A stretch of 64,000 nucleotides of DNA from Helicobacter macacae MIT 99-5501 (lineage in GTDB: Bacteria; Campylobacterota; Campylobacteria; Campylobacterales; Helicobacteraceae): NCBI RefSeq assembly GCF_000507845.1, contig NZ_KI669454.1, positions 653,269 through 717,268 of the forward strand. Reading direction: 5' to 3'. Below, piece after piece: positions 55,946 through 64,000 of the stretch (position 1 is the stretch's first letter; every line of letters begins with the position of its first letter). The notes under the pieces are model-generated. The model made no database searches and had not been told where the DNA came from. It was given only the letters and a program-made list of their open reading frames with translations. A program made the position numbers and the translations under genes.

Positions 55946-57670
55946 TTAAACTCCTTTTGTTAGATTTTCTAATTCTTTTAACGATGATTCCCACGAATCT
56001 AGCTCTTTATCGGTTTCTTGTCCATTTGTGACTATCGCTAGTTTTGTCTCTGCAATAGAGTATCCAAAGCTATTTGCCTCTTTTGCAATATAATCAAAGC
56101 CGTCTTTAAAGGCGAACCAAGTTTGCATAATCGTTAGATTTACCACTTCACCAGACTTTGTCATCATTTGGATTTGCAATCCTGCTATCTTTTTATCATT
56201 CGCCCACTTATCCATATAGTAAATCGCAATCGTGCTTAGCACCGCGCCCAAAGCTGCACTTATGCAAAGCCCCAGCGCATCGCCAATAGTTTCGTCTAAA
56301 AACGGCAGTGGAATCCCCAAAATCGCATTTAGACCGGGAATCGCATAAAGCCACTTTGTGATATATTCGCCCGATAGCATAGTTACCGCGCTAATCAGCC
56401 CTGCCACAAAGATTTTGGAGGCTTCAAATAGTCGCTCATTTTCAGGCGTATTTTTGTCAAATAGCTTTTTAACCGCCTGATATAGCGAGGCAAATCCAGC
56501 ACGAATGATTCGCACGATTCGCTTCATAGTCGTAAAGACGATATTTATCGCAAACACCACGAGATTGCCAAAAAATGCCACGATTCCCGCTTCAAATGAA
56601 CCTGCGATTATGTCTTTCCACCTTGCGCGTAGATTATCCCAAATTTGCTTTAGTCGCTTGGCAAATCGCTTAAAAATATCCCCCAAACTCTCATTGCCAA
56701 ATTCTTTGAAAAGCGTTTTTAGCTCATCACTCATACCTATGATAAATTCTTTTAGAATCTCGCCGATAGCGAAGTGAATCGCCATTTTGCCCGCATCGAT
56801 TCCACCTGTGATAAGTGCCTCTTTGTAGGGCTTTGGGCTTGTGTAGTAGGTTTTATCGGCTTTTTTATCGATATTTTTTTTGCTTTTGGCGTAATTCTCT
56901 CTTAGCTTATCATCATCAATAGATTCAAGTTTTGCTTTGCGCTCTTTTTCTCTATCTGTCAAATCTCTTGTCTTTGAGATTTTATCTAGCTCATCTAAAC
57001 TACGCTTTTTATGTGCTATAAATTCATCGGCAGTCATCGCCTTTTTGGAGCGATTTAGCGTTGAATCGGTAAGAGTTAGATTATCCCGAGTGTTTGCCAA
57101 GTCTGCACCATCTACTTCCGCCAAAACTCGCGCCCTATCATCGTGTATCGTTTTTGCTGAAACTATATGGTCTAAATCTGTGCTATCATTTAGTCTAATC
57201 CTTTCGCCTGTCATATAATCTATGCTTTGGCCTTGCTTTTTTAGCTCGCTTTGCTCTTTATTTATGGCTATGTAGTTTTTATCCGTGTGATAATGCCCTG
57301 AATCATACTCGCCACGATTTTCATATCGCTGTTTTTCTGTCTCACTTGCATAGATTCCTTTCCTCACATTATGCGTAGTATTGACATTTCCGCCGTCTTT
57401 GCTATTTAGCACCACCGCTGCAAGTCCAAAGTGCCCCACCACCGCGTCAATAGCGTTTTTTTGGCACTGCTCAAAAAGTGAGTTCATTTGCTCTTTTGGT
57501 AGCTGGGATTGCAAAGATTGCATTTCTTTTAGCGCATTTTCTAGCTCGCTATCAATCTCAATACGCAAAGATTGCTCTTTTGTGAGCGTTTGGACTTCTA
57601 CTTCTAGCTCACTAGCCATACTCTCATAATCCTTACGCATAAAATCACTGCGTGTCATTTGCATTGCCAT
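55946..57670 (-). CDS. HNH-endonuclease-like protein with membrane-spanning C-terminal half
   Basis: A 574-aa protein of no family I can name. Residues 1-75 are helical and acidic. An HNH-type segment (about 150-215) contains YMTGERI, DLDHIVSAKTI (D167-H168), and NTRDNLTLTDSTLNRSKK, whose Asn and Lys fit the beta-beta-alpha-metal nuclease pattern. After a charged linker (220-300), about three to four hydrophobic helices follow between about 350 and 490 (IVAFFGNLVVFAINIVF, FVAGLISAVTMLSG, LCISAALGAVLSTIAIYYM). AGGAG precedes the ATG. A G11 tract lies 55-65 bases upstream. A defence or toxin role is inference. Confidence 0.7.
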   Translation of the reverse strand: MAMQMTRSDFMRKDYESMASELEVEVQTLTKEQSLRIEIDSELENALKEMQSLQSQLPKEQMNSLFEQCQKNAIDAVVGHFGLAAVVLNSKDGGNVNTTHNVRKGIYASETEKQRYENRGEYDSGHYHTDKNYIAINKEQSELKKQGQSIDYMTGERIRLNDSTDLDHIVSAKTIHDDRARVLAEVDGADLANTRDNLTLTDSTLNRSKKAMTADEFIAHKKRSLDELDKISKTRDLTDREKERKAKLESIDDDKLRENYAKSKKNIDKKADKTYYTSPKPYKEALITGGIDAGKMAIHFAIGEILKEFIIGMSDELKTLFKEFGNESLGDIFKRFAKRLKQIWDNLRARWKDIIAGSFEAGIVAFFGNLVVFAINIVFTTMKRIVRIIRAGFASLYQAVKKLFDKNTPENERLFEASKIFVAGLISAVTMLSGEYITKWLYAIPGLNAILGIPLPFLDETIGDALGLCISAALGAVLSTIAIYYMDKWANDKKIAGLQIQMMTKSGEVVNLTIMQTWFAFKDGFDYIAKEANSFGYSIAETKLAIVTNGQETDKELDSWESSLKELENLTKGV

Positions 57671-58033
57671 TTCCTACTCCTTTTGTGCTTGAATAACTAC
57701 AATCTAAGATAAACAAAATGCTAGCCCCCCCCCCCTCAATGAATAGTAAATACAGCACTATAATTTGGCAAAATCTAGTAATTTGCAAAAAACCACTTGC
57801 AAAATTTAGCTACAAAATCTACACTACCAAACTAACACGAGCCACAAAACACCTTTTATCGCAATATTCATATTTTTTCGCTAAAATCTTGCCTAGATTG
57901 CAAAGGCATAATCATTTAAGTTGTGATTTTGCTAAAAATTTTGCAAATCAAGTCTAAAGTGTGAGCGACACTTAAAAACGCGAGTGTGGCGACACCAAAC
58001 GCAAAATCCAAAACTCTTAACTAAGGAGATAAA
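57671..58033. other. divergent intergenic region with C11 tract
   Basis: Separates the HNH cassette (leftward) from the Cj0069-family gene (rightward). It holds the C11 tract at 57725-57735 and, just before 58034, AAGGAG. No gene is seen; an 80-codon open frame across the tract has no protein-like features. Confidence 0.6.
57725..57735 (-). repeat. G11 homopolymer tract in the promoter zone of the HNH cassette
   Basis: Eleven C on the + strand, G11 in the direction of the HNH gene, 55-65 bases before its ATG. The sequence TTGAGG overlapping its upstream edge could act as a -35, with AT-rich DNA downstream (TTTATCTTAGATT), so tract length may change promoter spacing. The exact promoter is not certain. 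Confidence 0.8.
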
Positions 58034-59146
58034 ATGAAAAAAAGCATTGTATTTTTTGAAGCAAAGGGCGGTAGCGATAAAGGACCTGATGGGTATCGCA
58101 AGGACACTATGCCTATGGTGAATGCGCTTAAGGCGAAAGGCTGGAATGCGGAGGTAATCTTTTTTACCGATGATATTTTGCGCAATGAATCCGAGCGTAA
58201 CAAGATTTATGAGGAAGCAAAGGCGAAGTTTGATGGCTATGTTTCTCGCGTAAATCCGGGCAACCTAAAAGAGGAAAAACTCTATTTTGATGTGCTACGA
58301 AAGCTCTGTGATGCGGGATTGGTGGGTATGCCTCACCCTGATGCGATGATAGGCTATGGCGCAAAAGACGCGCTTACAAAATTGCGAAACACCGAGCTTG
58401 TGCCTACTGACACGCTTGCATACTACGAGCCAAACGAAGCGGCGCGAATCGGTGTGAAATGGGAAGCAGGCGGCGAGCACGACTTTAAGAAAAATTTCCC
58501 AAAAACTTTGGCAAAGGGTGAGCGCGTGCTTAAGCAAAATCGTGGCTCAACAGGCGAGGGAATCTGGCGTGTGAGGCTAGAGGACGCGAGTGCATACAAC
58601 AAGGTGGATTCACTTCCACTTGATACCAAAATCATCTGCACAGAGGCAAAGGACAACCACAGCGAAAACCGACAACTTGGCGAGTTTATGGACTTTTGTG
58701 AAGTGTATTTGAAAGGCGATAACGGAATGCTTGTGGATATGACATTTTTGCCACGCATAAAAGAGGGCGAAATCAGAATCCTAATGCTATATAAAACACC
58801 TGTGTATGTCGTGCATAAAAAGCCAGCTGAAGGTGGCGATGCGTTTTCCGCGACACTCTTTAGCGGGGCGAAATATCGCTACGATGAGCCAAAAGATTGG
58901 CAGAGCCTTATTGATTGGTTTTTGGCGCAGTTGCCAGAAATCCGCTCCAAACTTGGCAACTATGACTTGCCTCTGATTTGGACAGCGGACTTTATCCTAG
59001 ATACGGATAAAAACGGCGCGGATAAATATGTGCTAGGCGAGATAAACTGCTCTTGTGTGGGATTCACAAGCCCAGCAGAATTTATGGAAAAAATCGCGCT
59101 TATGGTGGGCGATAATATCGTAGAAATCGTAAGTGAGAAAAAATAA
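58034..59146 (+). CDS. Cj0069-family ATP-grasp-like protein
   Basis: A 370-aa cytoplasmic protein resembling the Cj0069 family of Campylobacter, whose reaction is not established. It starts KKSIVFFEAKGGSDKGPDGYRKD. An ATP-grasp-like nucleotide loop (KQNRGSTGEGIWRV, about 175-188) and a C-terminal metal-site strand (VLGEINCSCVGFTSPAEF) suggest an ATP-dependent ligase. AAGGAG precedes the ATG. Codon use looks more GC-rich (many CGC, GGC, GCG) than most neighbours. Confidence 0.8.
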   Translation: MKKSIVFFEAKGGSDKGPDGYRKDTMPMVNALKAKGWNAEVIFFTDDILRNESERNKIYEEAKAKFDGYVSRVNPGNLKEEKLYFDVLRKLCDAGLVGMPHPDAMIGYGAKDALTKLRNTELVPTDTLAYYEPNEAARIGVKWEAGGEHDFKKNFPKTLAKGERVLKQNRGSTGEGIWRVRLEDASAYNKVDSLPLDTKIICTEAKDNHSENRQLGEFMDFCEVYLKGDNGMLVDMTFLPRIKEGEIRILMLYKTPVYVVHKKPAEGGDAFSATLFSGAKYRYDEPKDWQSLIDWFLAQLPEIRSKLGNYDLPLIWTADFILDTDKNGADKYVLGEINCSCVGFTSPAEFMEKIALMVGDNIVEIVSEKK

Positions 59147-59518
59147 GCTCGAGAAAAATAAGCGTAAAAAAAAAATAGGCACGGAAATGGCAGGAGTTGG
59201 CAGGGTAGCAAAAGCATAAACCCAAAATATAAGCCTAGAATGCAGGCTAGGGTATAGTCGCAATAAAGGCGTGGGGATTGATAGGAGGGGGGAGTTCTCA
59301 CAGGCTAGATTCCCTATCACACTATATTTCTTTCACGCTAGATTTTGTTTCTTTTTGGTTTTTAGATTTTGGTTTTTTTGGCATTTGTAGCGGGTGGCAT
59401 TTGCATTTGATAAGTGATTTATACACTTGATAAGCGACTAAACAAGCCAAATAACTTAACAAGCAAAAATCAACCAAAAATCAAAAAGAAATAAAAAAAA
59501 CAAAAAAAGGAAAATCAA
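59147..59518. other. intergenic region upstream of the frameshifted barrel gene
   Basis: No gene. It has a run of ten A (about 59167-59176), T-rich blocks near 59340-59380 and an imperfect tandem ACTTGATAAGCGACT/ATTTGATAAGTGATT. AAAGGAAA lies before the start at 59519. Confidence 0.5.
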
Positions 59519-60236
59519 ATGAGAAATGCAACACACACAGCAAAAATAGTTTCCGCATTAGCAGGGTTGTCTATAAGTGCAAGTTTGGTATTGGCCGAGC
59601 AAAGTGGTGCTTTTGTAGGTGTAGAGGTAGGATACGGAGAAGCACAATATCAAGTGAAAAATATCGCCGAAGTTGAAAGAAATGGCAAAGGTAAAAAGCG
59701 ATGGTGTTTATTATGGACTTGTAGCGGGGTATAAGCACTTTTTTACTCCATATCTTGGCTTGCGCTCTTATGTGAATTTTGATGTTTTGCACACAAAGTT
59801 TAGCGAGCAGGGAAGCTCTATGAGGGCAAATCTTTTCACTTATGGTGTGAATGTGGATTTTCTAGGGAATTTTCTTAGCACTTCGGTGGTTGATTTTGGT
59901 GGATTTGTCGGGCTGTGGCTTGGGGGCAACACTTGGCAAGGTAAAGATATAGATGCCCAAATAGATTCAGGTAAGCAACTTGCAGATATGGTCAGGGCAC
60001 TGCCAAATGCTAGCATAAAAACACATTTTGGTAAAAGTGCTTTTGATGTCGCTATCAATCTAGGACTACGCACAAACATCGCAAAATATCACGGCATAGA
60101 GCTAGCCGCGAAAGTCCCATTTCTATCAACTGAAATAGTAAACCTACAAGCCTCTGTAGAGCAAGAAAGTCTTGGGTTGCAAGCAACACTAAAGCATACT
60201 TGGAATTTTACTGCGAGATATGCTTTTAGCTTTTAG
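59519..60236 (+). pseudogene. outer-membrane beta-barrel protein, frameshifted in codon ~60
   Basis: Two overlapping frames together make one protein of the same family as the barrel gene at 29718. The first (from 59519) supplies a signal peptide (1-26) and SGAFVGVEVGYGEAQYQVK. The second supplies YYGLVAGYKHFF onward to the terminal FTARYAFSF. Removing one A from the AAAAA run at 59693-59697 joins them as NGKGKSDGVYYGLVAGYKHFF. As sequenced, translation stops at 59734 after 71 residues. It could be a real loss of function, an assembly error or a short-tract switch. Confidence 0.8.
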
Positions 60237-60336
60237 GCTTCGCGGCTAGGTTTGTTTTGCAAGTCAAAATCTAATCCACTCAAGCCACTGCAATGGGGCT
60301 TGTAAAATTTGCAAACTTTGCGACTTAAGCCCCAAA

Positions 60337-61197
60337 TCAATCCTCACAAATCGTGATTTTGCCTAGTCCAAATGAGCATTGCTTGCCTATGCCGACTAGC
60401 TCGCCTATCTTTAGTAGTTCATAGCTGTCTTTGTCCAAATCATCTATGACAATCTCGCCTATGAGTCCGCCTAGATTCATCGCCGTTTTTTGAGCGCAGC
60501 TTTTGCGATATAGCTCGATATAGCGCAGATTTTTGGCAGTGATTGCGCCACTAAAAGGGGGGCATTTATCCCGCTCTTTGCCCAAAATAGCGAGTTTGCG
60601 CTGATAGATAGAGCGAAATATATCGCCAACTTCCAAGCTAGAATCACGCACAAAGACATTATTTTTCTTTATGCGAAGTGGTGTGATTAGCTTGATTTTC
60701 ACGCGTGTAGCAAAATCGTTTGTGTCAAATCTCTCCCCAAACTCAAGTGGCATTTTGATATTGCTACTATCTTTGCCACCGAAGCAAAACTCATCATTTA
60801 CAAATATAAAAATCTCTTTGAAGCGCAAAGTTTTGTCGCTAGATTTTAGCCCGATTTCACATAGCATTTTGTGCAGGGCAGCCAAAATCACAGGGGCGTT
60901 TTCTACTTCCTTGCCAAAGAGGAAAATCCCAAAATCATAGCGAGGCATTCCTAGCTCAAAGTCAAAGCGGAAATTGTGATAGACATTTTTGCATTCATAA
61001 AAGCCAAAAAACACGCAGGATTTGGCAAACTCACAGCCATTGCATTGCGCAGTGTCTTTTATGCAGACTATGCTTTTTAGTGCGTGTCCCAAAGCCCCGC
61101 GAACTGATGAGCCGATGAAAAATGGTGGCTTGAAGCTATCACGCGCTAGCACAGAGATTTTGCAAAATTCAAGTGTGTTAGTCATTTGCGATTCCAA
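60337..61197 (-). CDS. cas6: CRISPR pre-crRNA processing endoribonuclease Cas6 (RAMP)
   Basis: A 286-aa RAMP protein of the Cas6 family. FFIGSSVRGALGHALKSIVC is the typical N-terminal segment, followed by a cysteine cluster (CNGCEFAKSC and a later C), and the C-terminal glycine-rich loop GELVGIGKQCSFGLGKITI. Cas6 cuts the repeat transcript to make crRNAs for type I and III systems. It is last in a leftward run after csx20 and a CARF protein, with a 65-base gap; no array or effector backbone gene lies nearby. A start four codons later is also possible. Confidence 0.9.
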   Translation of the reverse strand: MESQMTNTLEFCKISVLARDSFKPPFFIGSSVRGALGHALKSIVCIKDTAQCNGCEFAKSCVFFGFYECKNVYHNFRFDFELGMPRYDFGIFLFGKEVENAPVILAALHKMLCEIGLKSSDKTLRFKEIFIFVNDEFCFGGKDSSNIKMPLEFGERFDTNDFATRVKIKLITPLRIKKNNVFVRDSSLEVGDIFRSIYQRKLAILGKERDKCPPFSGAITAKNLRYIELYRKSCAQKTAMNLGGLIGEIVIDDLDKDSYELLKIGELVGIGKQCSFGLGKITICED

Positions 61198-61262
61198 TGG
61201 CTTTTTATCATTTGTAGTTTTTACTCAAACATTTGCGTGATTTTGGGTTTGTCTAGTCGCAT

Positions 61263-61649
61263 TTAGTCAAATTCTCTAAATTCCCTAAACCGCTCGTGGA
61301 TAAATGATTTTTTGATGACTTTTATGCCATTTTCGATTGCTTCTAGCGAGATTCGCTTCGTGGTGGCGTAAATGGGCGTTATGCCCAAATTTAGTGCGAA
61401 TCGCACAAGCGCGTAAGTCGCTCCAAAGTCTCCTTGGATAAGTAGATAGTCGCCTTTTTTGGCATTTGATTTTAGCGATAGTGCAAACTCGCTTAAAAAT
61501 TCGCTTATATTTTCTAGCTCTGGCGGGATATTACTCCATTTTTCATTTGTGATATTTACAAAATTTTCTATGCCAAATCGCTTTTTTGCTTCGCTTTTTT
61601 GTGCGTCTGTGAGGGCGTGATTTAGCAAGATAAAAAGCGTTTTTGGCAT
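61263..61649 (-). CDS. csx20: CRISPR-associated protein Csx20
   Basis: A 128-aa protein resembling Csx20. MPKTLFILLNHALTDAQ and GDYLLIQGDFGATYALVRFAL are the recognisable segments, the latter with the GDFGAT motif. It continues with GITPIYATTKR. Csx20 accompanies type III systems and has been proposed to act as a ring nuclease that destroys cyclic oligoadenylate; that activity is from family prediction. It lies 11 bases after the CARF gene, consistent with a switch-off partner in the same operon. Confidence 0.85.
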   Translation of the reverse strand: MPKTLFILLNHALTDAQKSEAKKRFGIENFVNITNEKWSNIPPELENISEFLSEFALSLKSNAKKGDYLLIQGDFGATYALVRFALNLGITPIYATTKRISLEAIENGIKVIKKSFIHERFREFREFD

Positions 61650-61660
61650 TAGAGATTCTT

Positions 61661-62941
61661 TTATTTATTTAGTTTTCTTAAGCCATCTTGTAGCTTGCCT
61701 TCGGCGGTTGGTTTTGTGGCTAGGGTTTGCTTATGTGGATTTTGGCTTATGATTTGCTCTAAATTTGATAGCACTTTTTTTAGCTCACCTCCAATCATCT
61801 TGGTATCATATTTTTTGTCTTTGCTAATGTGTGCCAAATCATTTCTAAAAGTTTTTATTTGTCCTATTAGGTTTTTCCACGATTCAAACTTTGCTTGATT
61901 GTTTTGTCTATAAGTTTGAATCTCTGTGAAATCTGCAAAAACATTTTTGCCATTTTTGGTGTCATTTGGTTTTATATCTGTCAAAACATAAAACCTAACA
62001 GCATTTGTTAGCTCATATTCGCTAAATCCGCGCTTACAAATGAGATTTTGCCCACTCAAATCATCAATGATATAAAGTGCAATAGCTTCATAAATGTAAG
62101 TCGCAACTATGAGATAGTAGCCTTTTTCGTGCATAATTTTTGCTATTTTATAGTGTTTTTGATAGTCTTTTTGTGTGTTTTTTATATCCACAAAATCACT
62201 TAAAATTTTTTCTACTTTATCTAAAATATTTTCCAATCCCCTAAATTCCGCATTATTTTTTGCTTTTTGCAATTCATCACTTGTTTTGTCAAGGTTTGCA
62301 AATATGTGATTGAAATCATTTGCGTGCAAAGACTTTGAAAACTCACTAAGTGAGATTATAAATGGCTCTTTTAGCTCCATATCTGGCACACTTAAAGTCT
62401 GCACGAATGTTTGCAAACTAAGTGCTATAAGGCTGATTTGCGAGTATTTTTCTAAGCTGATATATTGATATTTTTTGCCTTGCTCTATCTCTTTGGCAAA
62501 AAGCAAAGTTATGGATTTTTTGGTATTGATTTGCCCCAAAGTGCTTGCAAAACTAGCAATAATAGGCTGATGACGAAATCCGTGCGTAATGTCTAAAATG
62601 ATATTATTTTCTTTTGCGGATTTTATGGATTCTAAGATTTGGTGGAAAATGTCCTCAATGTCGCTTGATTCAACGGGTGGATATTTATCAAAAATCGCTT
62701 TGCATTGCGGGAGATTTGCAAAAATGTTTTGCTGAAATGCTATCGAATCGCTTGTGCCCATAAGCGTGTAAGTCGCACTCTCTCCGAAACTCTCTATCAA
62801 ACAATGCGTAGAGTTAATAAACTCACCACTTAAAAGTTCGCTGATTTTTAAGTCGCTATCTTTACTGTAAGTGCTTTTTGTAAGACTACCCTCCCTATTT
62901 TTCCCCGCTAGTCCCAAAATCGCAATAATGTGATAGCTCAT
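61661..62941 (-). CDS. CARF-HEPN CRISPR effector (TM1812/DxTHG, Csx1-like)
   Basis: A 426-aa protein of the DxTHG (TIGR02221/TM1812) group. The N-terminal CARF domain (1-175) has IIAILGLAGKN and DITHGFR (D117-R123), the DxTHG motif that binds cyclic oligoadenylate. A helical middle leads to a C-terminal HEPN RNase domain with the catalytic RNDLAH motif (R366-H371, the RxxxxH pattern). On activation such proteins degrade RNA during type III immunity. It heads the csx20-cas6 run. cas10, which would make the activator, is absent from this window. Confidence 0.9.
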   Translation of the reverse strand: MSYHIIAILGLAGKNREGSLTKSTYSKDSDLKISELLSGEFINSTHCLIESFGESATYTLMGTSDSIAFQQNIFANLPQCKAIFDKYPPVESSDIEDIFHQILESIKSAKENNIILDITHGFRHQPIIASFASTLGQINTKKSITLLFAKEIEQGKKYQYISLEKYSQISLIALSLQTFVQTLSVPDMELKEPFIISLSEFSKSLHANDFNHIFANLDKTSDELQKAKNNAEFRGLENILDKVEKILSDFVDIKNTQKDYQKHYKIAKIMHEKGYYLIVATYIYEAIALYIIDDLSGQNLICKRGFSEYELTNAVRFYVLTDIKPNDTKNGKNVFADFTEIQTYRQNNQAKFESWKNLIGQIKTFRNDLAHISKDKKYDTKMIGGELKKVLSNLEQIISQNPHKQTLATKPTAEGKLQDGLRKLNK

Positions 62942-63746
62942 CTTTGCACCTCCAAAATCTAGCTAAAATCTACAAACCTCAAATCCACTTCCAAACCTGC
63001 AAAAATATTTGCAAAGCACAGCTTATAAAGTGTGGCGCAAGCCAAATTGCTCAAATACACGCAAATGCGCTTCAAGTATGTGCCAAAATCAAGCTGTGAT
63101 TATAGCAGAAATAGCGTGGCGCGTGATTTAGATTTGGGCGATTTGCTTTGATTTTGTTGTGTTTTATATGTATTGAGGTTTTTGCCACTCTTGTATTTTT
63201 GGGATACTTAGTGTCTTAGTGAGATTATTTGTCATAGTATAGTGAGGTATCTCAAAGTATTTTATCATTTGTCATACTGCAATCCCTTGTCATACTGAGG
63301 TTTCGCAAGAAACCGAAGTATCCAAAAGATTTTATTTTATTCACATTTTTTTTGAATATTTTGCTTCGCTCAATATGGCAAAAGATAGTTTTTATATGAC
63401 AGAAAAATTATTTTTCATACCATTGCAAATACCCCTCCCTAAATCCCTCGGCTACGGGGAGGGACTTTTCTTTGTTAAGCCCCTCTACAAATGATAAAAT
63501 TGTGGTGGCTTGGGTTTTATTTTTGTGAAGCCTCTTTTCTTGGCGCGAGGTGGTTTGCCTTTTTGAGCCCCCTCCCTTTGCAGAGTGGGTTTGGGGATTG
63601 GTATCTTTTGTGGGCTTAGCGTAGCAAAATCGTGATAGCCCACCATATCGTCATTGAGATAATCGCAAAGCGCAGTTTTTAGTAATCTATGCTCCAAAGA
63701 TTCCCCCTCCCTTTGCGGAGGGGGATAAAGGGGGTGGGTGGATTTC
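62942..63746. other. non-coding region with dispersed-repeat fragments
   Basis: No gene supported. Contents are: a TTGTCATACTGAGG element whose GGTTTC/GAAACC hairpin lies at 63299-63314, with a related TGTCATA copy near 63230; a TCCCTC/GAGGGA hairpin at about 63440-63463; and two copies of CCCCCTCCCTTTGC (63568-63581 and 63703-63716), the second followed by a purine-rich GGAGGGGGATAAAGGGGG-type tail. Frames opening across it (63485-63697, 63679-63939) are translations of repeats. Confidence 0.6.
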
Positions 63747-63963
63747 CGTCATTGTGAGAGAATCCGTGAGGATTCTCGTGGCAATCTATTACACCGTCAT
63801 TGCTAAGCAGTAGTGAAGCCACAAAGAAGCAATCCACGCTTTTATTCGTCATTGCGAGACTTGACGAAGTCAAATCGTGGCAATCTATGTTTTTTTTATG
63901 GATTACTAAAGAAACTGCGCTTCGCTTGTTTTGCCACACTCGCTTAGCTCGCTCGTAATGACG
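63747..63963. repeat. cluster of CGTCATTG...GCAATC short dispersed repeats
   Basis: Three units start with CGTCATTG at 63747, 63795 and 63847 (48 and 52 apart) and end with GCAATC(T/C). The third is followed by a reversed arm ending in CTCGTAATGACG (63952-63963), complementary to its own CGTCATTGCGAG start, so 63847-63963 forms a MITE-like element with inverted ends. Unit interiors differ, so this is not a CRISPR array. Confidence 0.8.
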
Positions 63964-64000
63964 ATTGGCGTGTGGATTGCTAAAGAAACTGCGCTTCGCT
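63901..64000. repeat. direct repeat GATT(A/G)CTAAAGAAACTGC...
   Basis: A 26-base word beginning GATTACTAAAGAAACTGC occurs at 63901-63926 and again, with one substitution, at 63975-64000, at the very edge of the window. It belongs to the same repeat family and probably continues beyond it. Confidence 0.75.

Noticed and set aside
57718..57957. 79-codon frame containing the C11 tract, as a possible phase-variable gene
   Set aside because: No ribosome site, no recognisable features; the tract is better explained as lying in the promoter zone of the HNH cassette.
63485..63939. Two minus-strand frames of 70 and 86 codons
   Set aside because: They lie wholly across dispersed repeats and have no ribosome sites or domain features.
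63747..63963. Possible CRISPR array next to the cas6 module
   Set aside because: Units differ in interior sequence and have no constant repeat/variable spacer arrangement; they match a dispersed repeat family.

Overview
The window comes from a Helicobacter-like member of the Campylobacterota. The evidence is the frdCAB-type fumarate reductase end, the gene order amiA-nitronate monooxygenase-tyrS-spoT-rpoZ (which matches Helicobacter from memory), the neighbouring malate:quinone oxidoreductase and NlpC/P60 lipoprotein genes, Helicobacter-type outer-membrane beta-barrel proteins, AT-rich composition and long homopolymer tracts of the phase-variable kind. No rRNA, transposase, integrase or CRISPR array is visible.

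Left part (1-12.7 kb): end of frdA and frdB, a lipoprotein gene, the motA-motB stator pair, rarA, and the rpmH-rnpA-yidD-yidC-jag membrane-insertion/RNA-processing cluster. Then come gdhA and a TSUP exporter. From 12.9 to 17.7 kb lies an accessory stretch: a GT9 glycosyltransferase with an in-frame G11 tract, and two DUF262 proteins read from a promoter whose spacer contains a T15 tract and whose start region carries a 20-bp palindrome. From 17.8 to 20.4 kb are a flavin-binding protein, a Tat-signal oxidoreductase, a cupin and a divergent HxlR regulator.

Middle (20.8-45.8 kb): mntP, mnmG and dapE are followed at 25.2-27.5 kb by an unusual cassette. It has two small secreted-peptide-like genes, each behind a duplicated promoter and structured-looking 5' leader, plus four small membrane proteins. 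Next come recJ, a beta-barrel protein, ribH-nusB, five tRNA genes (Arg, Arg, His, Pro, Ser), lepB, folD, a cytochrome c, two CNNM/CBS membrane proteins, lldP, mqo, a C40 peptidase lipoprotein, an ArsC/Spx-like protein, a low-molecular-weight phosphatase and a polytopic membrane protein.

Right part (46-64 kb): amiA, nitronate monooxygenase, tyrS, spoT, rpoZ, a CCA-adding enzyme and rnhB. Then a two-gene cassette of a membrane-anchored HNH protein and a tail-anchored coiled-coil protein, with a C11 tract upstream; a Cj0069-family ATP-grasp-like protein; a frameshifted beta-barrel gene; and an isolated type III CRISPR accessory module (CARF-HEPN protein, Csx20, Cas6) without cas10, backbone genes or array. 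The last kilobase is a cluster of short dispersed repeats.

Many housekeeping enzymes (rarA, jag, rnpA, mnmG, dapE, recJ, folD, cca, rnhB) carry Ser/Gln/Asn/Lys-rich low-complexity insertions or tails. The most interesting candidates are the duplicated leader/peptide cassette, the switchable DUF262 promoter, the HNH membrane cassette and the orphan CRISPR signalling module.
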